Assembly: GCA_016205125.1 (NCBI GenBank)
Contig: JACQJE010000005.1
Span: 1-8,417 of the forward strand
DNA: 8,417 nt
Source of the DNA: Deltaproteobacteria bacterium
GTDB lineage: Bacteria > Bdellovibrionota > O2-12-FULL-43-9 > JACQJE01
Reading direction: 5' to 3'
Shown one piece after another: positions 4,622-8,417 of the stretch. Made by a program: the position numbers and the translations under genes. The notes under the pieces were generated by a model. It saw only the letters and a list, made by a program, of their open reading frames with translations. It was not told the DNA's origin and did not search any database. Every line of letters begins with the position of its first letter. Position 1 is the first letter of the stretch.

Positions 4622-7480
4622 ATGATCCCTTTCTCATTTTCCAAATCGAAACAGTACTACGTGCGCGATCAGAAAGGGGGGATGAGTGGCCCTTTTTCCC
4701 TGGAGGTCTTGGAGAGCAAGCTCAAGGGGGGAGAACTGAAGGGATCGGAGGCGCTGGCTCTTGATCGAGAGGGGGAATGGCGGGAGATTTCAAACATCCC
4801 CTATTTTTGCTCGCTGTTGATCGATCTGCTTGCCCTGGAGGCCCTTCCGTCGAGGCAGAGAGAAATTACCAAAGTATTGGGGGAGAGTGCGCTCGTTCGC
4901 AAGGCGATGCCTCTGGAGGGTATCCCTCAGAAAGAGGGGAGCGAATTTACAGAACAGTTGTTGGAAAAGAGGGTTCAGGAGAAGGTCAAGACGGTCATTG
5001 TCCGGTCTCAAAAAGAGGGGGGAGGGGAAAGAGCGAAGATTGTCATTCTGCCGCGCAAGAAGGAGGAGAGAGGAGGATCATGGCTGAGGGAGCCGTTTTT
5101 TTCCCGCTGGGGGGCTGTTCTGGCTGCGATCGCTATCGTGGGTGGATCGATCTGGTTTTTTGGGCGGCCGACGCGAAAGCTCCTGCTGACGTATGAAGAG
5201 CCGATCCGCATTGTCATTCCATCCCCGTTAAGAGCGGCACCAGACCCTGCGAAGTTTGAGACTCATTTTCACGAAGCAGAGGTTGTTTTTGCGCAAGACA
5301 CCCTGGGGGGTTACAAGTTCGCAGTCACTGAACTGATCGAAGCGATTAAGGCCGACCCCAACCAGCTCGGCGCCTGGGCTTTATTGGCAGATACCTACGC
5401 GAGATTATGGCCCCTTTCAGCGCAGGATAACGACTATGCGGAAGGGATCCATCATTTGGTGCGCCGCGTAAAAAAGGGGGATCCCCAAAGCGGGCCTGCA
5501 GAGCGTGCCCTTGCTCAGCTTGCTTTTGAAAGGGGAGAATGGGAACTGGCAGACCGCCATGTCTCTAAAGCGCTCGAACTCTCTCCTCATGATGGCCGCG
5601 CAAAAACATTAGCGGCATGGATTGCTTATCGGAAGAGGGAGGGAGAAAAAGCAAAAGAGCTGGCGACCGAAGCGCTTGAGATCGATACGACGCTGCTTCG
5701 GGCTTATCAACTCCTCGGCACACTCTTTATCGCCGAGGGGAAGGAAGAGGAGGGGTTGAATTTTTGGAAACAGGGGCTTGCCTCTCATCCAGAACACCCC
5801 GGGATCTCACTCGCGTGGGGTGAATATGCGCTGGAAAAGCTCAAAGATCCTTCAGTTGCAGAAGGTTATCTCAAGCGCGTCATTGAAACACCAAAGCTCG
5901 TCTTTCCGCGCGATCTTGGAAAGGCCCACTCTCTACTCGGGATGATTTACCAAAGCCGGGGCAAAAAAGAAGAGGCGATTGAACAATTCCAGATGGCACA
6001 CCTCAACGATCCCTCTCAACCTTCTTATCTCGAATCGCTTCGGAGGATGGGAGGATCCCCTCTTGCGGCGCGTGAAAAAGATTCTCTCGTTCCGCGGGAG
6101 AGTGCCCAATATTTTGTCCATCTTGCAGAAGAGCATTTGCGGGAGGGGAGAGTGGATGATGCGATTGCGCAATTTCGGACAGCGCTCGATCTCCGCCCGG
6201 GTGATCCCCTGCTCCACGCAAAACTGGGCGAGGCGTATGAGAAAGCAAATCGTTTGGATCGCGCCATGGCCGCCTATGAATCCTCCATTCAGGCAAAGGG
6301 GGATTATTGGGAGGGGCATTTAAAGCTGGCATCTCTTTATATCCGCCTCCAGCGATTGGCTGAGGCGAAAGCACTCCTCAATAAAATCGAAGCAAACCAG
6401 CCTCATCTGGCAGGTTATTATCTTGTTTTAGGGAAATTCTACAGTCAGCAGGGACTTTACAAGCAGGCCGCGCAAATTCAGGTCAAGGCGGCAGAGCAGG
6501 ATCCGAATGATGATGCGGCATGGGTAGACCTCGGAAACTCTTACTTGTCTCTTGGGCGCGCGGCAGAAGCGAGAGAAATCTTTCAGAAGATGAACAAGAA
6601 GAGGCCGGAGTGGACTTTTGTGTACAGCAAGATTGCGGAGGCCGTCTTTCGGGAAGGTTTTAAGAACGAGGCGCTCAAGTATATGAAGCAGGTAGTGGAA
6701 AAAGATCCAGGAGAGGCCGATCATCTGATCGGATTGGCACACCTTTACGCACTGGCTGGCGAAACGAAGCTGGCGATTGAACCCCTTGAGCGGGCCATTG
6801 AGATCGACAGCGCCAATGAAGTGACGTGGAAAATGCTTGCTGAAAACTATGTGAAAATAGGGGAATATGATCAAGCGCTGAAGATTTATTCAAAGCTGGA
6901 GAAGCTTGCTCCCTACGATGCGGACCCTCGTTTTCAAAAGGGGGCAATCTACTTGCAGATGGGAGAAAAGGGCCGCGCATTGACTGAACTCAATGCGGTT
7001 ATCCGGCTCAACGAGCGATATCCAGGAGTTTACGTTCACCGGGGCAATCTCCTGATCCAGTTGGGGTATGAAGATGCGGCAATTTCTGCTTTCCTGAAAG
7101 AGGAGCACTATTACCCAAATGATGCAGATCCTTATGAAATCCTAGCCAGAATTTACACCAGGCGCGGCCAATACAATGACGCGGTTTTGCAGTACACCAA
7201 GCTGATTGAACTCCAGCCGGAAAGAGCGGAGAGTTATGTCGGATTGGGAAAAGTGTATCGAAACCTCGGCCGCACCACGCATGCCATAGAAATGTTTAAG
7301 GCCGCTCTGGAGCGGGATCCAGATTTTGCTGAGGCTTATTTTCACCTGGGTGAACTCTACAGCACACTCGATCGGCGAGATGCCGCGATTGAAGCGTACA
7401 GGCACTATTTGCGGAGAAGCCCTGCCGCCGAGAATGTTCGGGACGTTGAGAAGAAAATCAAAGAATTGGAATTGCAATGA
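4622..7480 (+). CDS. GYF_2 domain, single-TM, TPR-array protein
   Basis: This 952-residue protein is built in three parts. Residues 11-62 are a GYF_2 (DUF4339) domain: YYVRDQKGG, then SGPFSLEVLESKL, then a tryptophan in GEWREIS. A charged, basic linker follows (about 110-160). One TM helix (163-180, WGAVLAAIAIVGGSIWFF), preceded by Arg/Lys and Ser-Arg, predicts an N-in topology. From about 215 to the end there are some 18 tetratricopeptide repeats in two blocks (about 215-475 and 492-935), split by a linker at 476-491. The TPRs should lie in the periplasm and the GYF_2 in the cytoplasm. TPRs bind proteins; the role is probably a scaffold or assembly factor in the envelope, possibly for glycan or lipoprotein handling given the following glycosyltransferase. 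Start: GGAGG (4609-4613) is 8 nt from ATG 4622. A GTG at 4592 would add ten residues but overlaps the promoter candidate and lacks a Shine-Dalgarno. Confidence 0.88.
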   Translation: MIPFSFSKSKQYYVRDQKGGMSGPFSLEVLESKLKGGELKGSEALALDREGEWREISNIPYFCSLLIDLLALEALPSRQREITKVLGESALVRKAMPLEGIPQKEGSEFTEQLLEKRVQEKVKTVIVRSQKEGGGERAKIVILPRKKEERGGSWLREPFFSRWGAVLAAIAIVGGSIWFFGRPTRKLLLTYEEPIRIVIPSPLRAAPDPAKFETHFHEAEVVFAQDTLGGYKFAVTELIEAIKADPNQLGAWALLADTYARLWPLSAQDNDYAEGIHHLVRRVKKGDPQSGPAERALAQLAFERGEWELADRHVSKALELSPHDGRAKTLAAWIAYRKREGEKAKELATEALEIDTTLLRAYQLLGTLFIAEGKEEEGLNFWKQGLASHPEHPGISLAWGEYALEKLKDPSVAEGYLKRVIETPKLVFPRDLGKAHSLLGMIYQSRGKKEEAIEQFQMAHLNDPSQPSYLESLRRMGGSPLAAREKDSLVPRESAQYFVHLAEEHLREGRVDDAIAQFRTALDLRPGDPLLHAKLGEAYEKANRLDRAMAAYESSIQAKGDYWEGHLKLASLYIRLQRLAEAKALLNKIEANQPHLAGYYLVLGKFYSQQGLYKQAAQIQVKAAEQDPNDDAAWVDLGNSYLSLGRAAEAREIFQKMNKKRPEWTFVYSKIAEAVFREGFKNEALKYMKQVVEKDPGEADHLIGLAHLYALAGETKLAIEPLERAIEIDSANEVTWKMLAENYVKIGEYDQALKIYSKLEKLAPYDADPRFQKGAIYLQMGEKGRALTELNAVIRLNERYPGVYVHRGNLLIQLGYEDAAISAFLKEEHYYPNDADPYEILARIYTRRGQYNDAVLQYTKLIELQPERAESYVGLGKVYRNLGRTTHAIEMFKAALERDPDFAEAYFHLGELYSTLDRRDAAIEAYRHYLRRSPAAENVRDVEKKIKELELQ

Positions 7481-7506
7481 AGCTTGTTTCGACGGAGAAG
7501 TTTAGG

Positions 7507-7619
7507 CTAGGAGTCTGTCGGAGAAATCATTCTTACCCTCTCCCCTTGTGGGAGAGGGTAGAGTGAGGGGAGTGAATCTTTTTTTGATGGATTTTGCTAT
7601 TTCTCCGACAGGCTCCTAG
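7507..7619. repeat. 113-bp MITE-like element with 21-bp terminal inverted repeats
   Basis: The left arm (7507-7527) and right arm (7599-7619) are reverse complements at 20 of 21 positions; the core is CTGTCGGAGAAAT. Both ends read CTAG, which is a palindrome and could be a 4-bp target duplication as made by IS5-type transposases. The true inverted repeat would then be 17 bp beginning GGAGYCTG. It is non-coding. Removing the element and one CTAG would shrink the gap between the TPR and glycosyltransferase genes from 181 to about 72 bp, which fits insertion into an operon spacer. Confidence 0.75.
7534..7560. repeat. GC-rich hairpin inside the MITE-like element
   Basis: TACCCTCTCCC (7534-7544) pairs perfectly with GGGAGAGGGTA (7550-7560) around a 5-nt loop, CTTGT. 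The continuation GAGTGAGGGG resembles a CCCTCTCCC/GGGAGAGGG repeat that I recall from many proteobacterial genomes. It could weakly terminate or stabilise the TPR transcript, but the T run (7580-7585) is about 20 nt away, so it is not a standard terminator. Confidence 0.6.
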
Positions 7620-7661
7620 AGTAGCGAAATTTTCATGCACAGGGGTCTGATAGAGGTATGG

Positions 7662-8381
7662 GTGTCAGTTGTGGCGTCTGAGTTAGTGATCTTGCCAACT
7701 TACTGCGAGCGCGAGAATATAGGGAAATTGATCCCCCTCATTTTCCGCTATATGCCGCAGGCTCACGTGCTTGTGATTGATGATCACTCTCCCGATCAGA
7801 CTGTGGAAGTCGTCAGGGAGCTTCAGAAGGAATATGAGGGACGGCTTTTTTATAAAGTCCGTCCCGGAAAACTCGGTTTAGGGACTGCTTATATTGAAGG
7901 GTTTCACTTTGCCCTGGAGAAGGGTTATTCTTTCATATTTGAAATGGATGCTGATTTTTCCCACAGTCCCGCCGACCTCCCCCGTCTCCGCAAGAGAGGG
8001 GAGAAATGCGATGTGGTTCTCGGTTCCCGGTATATCAGAGGAGGCGGCGTAAAGAATTGGGGCGTAGGAAGACAGATCCTCAGCAGGGGGGGGAATCTCT
8101 ATGCGCGCGCGCTTCTCCGTTTGCCGCTCCGCGATCTGACGGGAGGATTTAAATGTTTTCGGAAAGAGGTTCTGATGGCGCTCCCCCTGAATGAAATCAA
8201 GAGCGAAGGGTATGCGTTTCAGGTCGAACTCACTTATCGCGCCTTCCTTGGGGGTTTTCATATCGAAGAGGTTCCGATCCTGTTCGTGGATCGGAAAGCG
8301 GGGCGATCCAAAATGTCGCGCCGGATTGTTGCTGAAGCATTGTGGAGAGTCTGGCAGTTGAGGGGATTGGCTAAGTCATGA
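7662..8381 (+). CDS. Family 2 glycosyltransferase, polyprenol-phosphate mannose synthase-like
   Basis: Predicted to transfer a hexose, probably mannose from GDP-mannose, to polyprenyl phosphate on the cytoplasmic face of the membrane. Counting from the GTG at 7662 (239 residues): nucleotide-binding start LVILPTYCERENI (8-20), IDDHSPDQT (39-47), the PGKLGLGTAYIEGF block (68-81), the metal-binding DAD in EMDADFSHSPADL (94-106), GSRYIRGGGVKNW (121-133), and DLTGGFKCF further on. These are DPM1-family hallmarks. No C-terminal TM segment exists, so it is the short soluble type. PTYC and DDHS replace the usual PTYN and DDGS. Start: GAGG (7653-7656) lies 5 nt before GTG 7662, and this gives the family's usual short N-terminus. 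ATG 7635 is in frame but has no Shine-Dalgarno. The 8-G run at 8086-8093 keeps frame. The sugar is not provable from sequence. Confidence 0.85.
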   Translation: MSVVASELVILPTYCERENIGKLIPLIFRYMPQAHVLVIDDHSPDQTVEVVRELQKEYEGRLFYKVRPGKLGLGTAYIEGFHFALEKGYSFIFEMDADFSHSPADLPRLRKRGEKCDVVLGSRYIRGGGVKNWGVGRQILSRGGNLYARALLRLPLRDLTGGFKCFRKEVLMALPLNEIKSEGYAFQVELTYRAFLGGFHIEEVPILFVDRKAGRSKMSRRIVAEALWRVWQLRGLAKS

Positions 8382-8417
8382 GAGCGTTTTATTGTGTCTT
8401 CGAGCGAGGCCGCAGGC
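8378..8417 (+). CDS. Start of a downstream gene, cut by the window edge
   Basis: ATGA at 8378-8381 fuses the glycosyltransferase stop (TGA) with a new ATG, the usual sign of translational coupling. The frame stays open for 13 codons (MRAFYCVFERGRR) to the right edge. No near Shine-Dalgarno; GAGGGG at 8360-8365 is 12 nt away. Too short to identify. Confidence 0.4.
   Translation, partial: MRAFYCVFERGRR

Noticed and set aside
4777..5196. Second-frame open reading frames inside the TPR gene
   Set aside because: They are shadows: the GYF_2, TM and TPR features all read in one frame, and the alternatives show only biased, low-complexity Arg/Gly-rich residues.
7534..7585. Hairpin plus T run as the terminator of the TPR gene
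   Set aside because: The T run is about 20 nt beyond the stem instead of directly after it, and both belong to the MITE-like element.
8086..8093. Run of eight G as a frameshift site in the glycosyltransferase gene
   Set aside because: The frame is right on both sides: the residues before (GVGRQILSR) and after (NLYARALL) fit the family in a single frame.

Overview
The window reads as ordinary chromosome from a Gram-negative bacterium with mid-range GC. The Gram-negative assignment rests on a lipoprotein with a clear lipobox and a one-TM protein whose TPR array is predicted to lie outside the cytoplasm. A full-length SelB shows that the organism inserts selenocysteine. The GYF_2-TM-TPR architecture and the dispersed CTGTCATYCTGAG-type palindromes recall deltaproteobacteria-like lineages known mostly from metagenomes. 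That placement is a guess, not a measurement.

Layout, left to right. (1) 1-457, minus: the N-terminal part of a winged-HTH protein that runs off the left edge. Its promoter (TTGCTA-17 bp-TATAAT) carries a perfect 7-bp inverted repeat exactly in the spacer. The predicted transcript starts within a few bases of the ATG, so the gene looks autoregulated and nearly leaderless. (2) 592-945, plus: a small lipoprotein with its own divergent promoter and a near-perfect Shine-Dalgarno. (3) 949-2358, minus: an aspartase/fumarase superfamily enzyme, best called aspartate ammonia-lyase; it converges on the lipoprotein gene with 3 bp between stop codons. (4) 2460-4361, minus: selB. (5) 4362-4621: a repeat-rich divergent spacer. 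It holds an 88-bp palindromic element with CTGTCATYCTGAG ends, nested inside a second, perfect 15-bp inverted repeat that has a third diverged copy nearby. (6) 4622-7480, plus: a 952-residue GYF_2-TM-TPR protein. (7) 7481-7661: a 113-bp MITE-like element with 21-bp terminal inverted repeats beginning and ending in CTAG, which itself contains an 11-bp hairpin. (8) 7662-8381, plus: a dolichol-phosphate-mannose-synthase-like family 2 glycosyltransferase. Its stop overlaps the ATG of a further gene cut by the right edge.

The genes do not form one pathway. aspA (aspartate to fumarate plus ammonia) and selB (Sec decoding) are same-strand neighbours, but aspA has a plausible promoter of its own in the gap. 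The TPR gene, the glycosyltransferase and the truncated gene may be one envelope-related transcription unit, interrupted by the MITE-like element. I see no convincing new multi-gene system. The most unusual material is the two composite (repeat-within-repeat) spacers flanking the TPR gene and the operator architecture of the left-edge regulator. No rRNA, tRNA, CRISPR array or intact transposase was seen.
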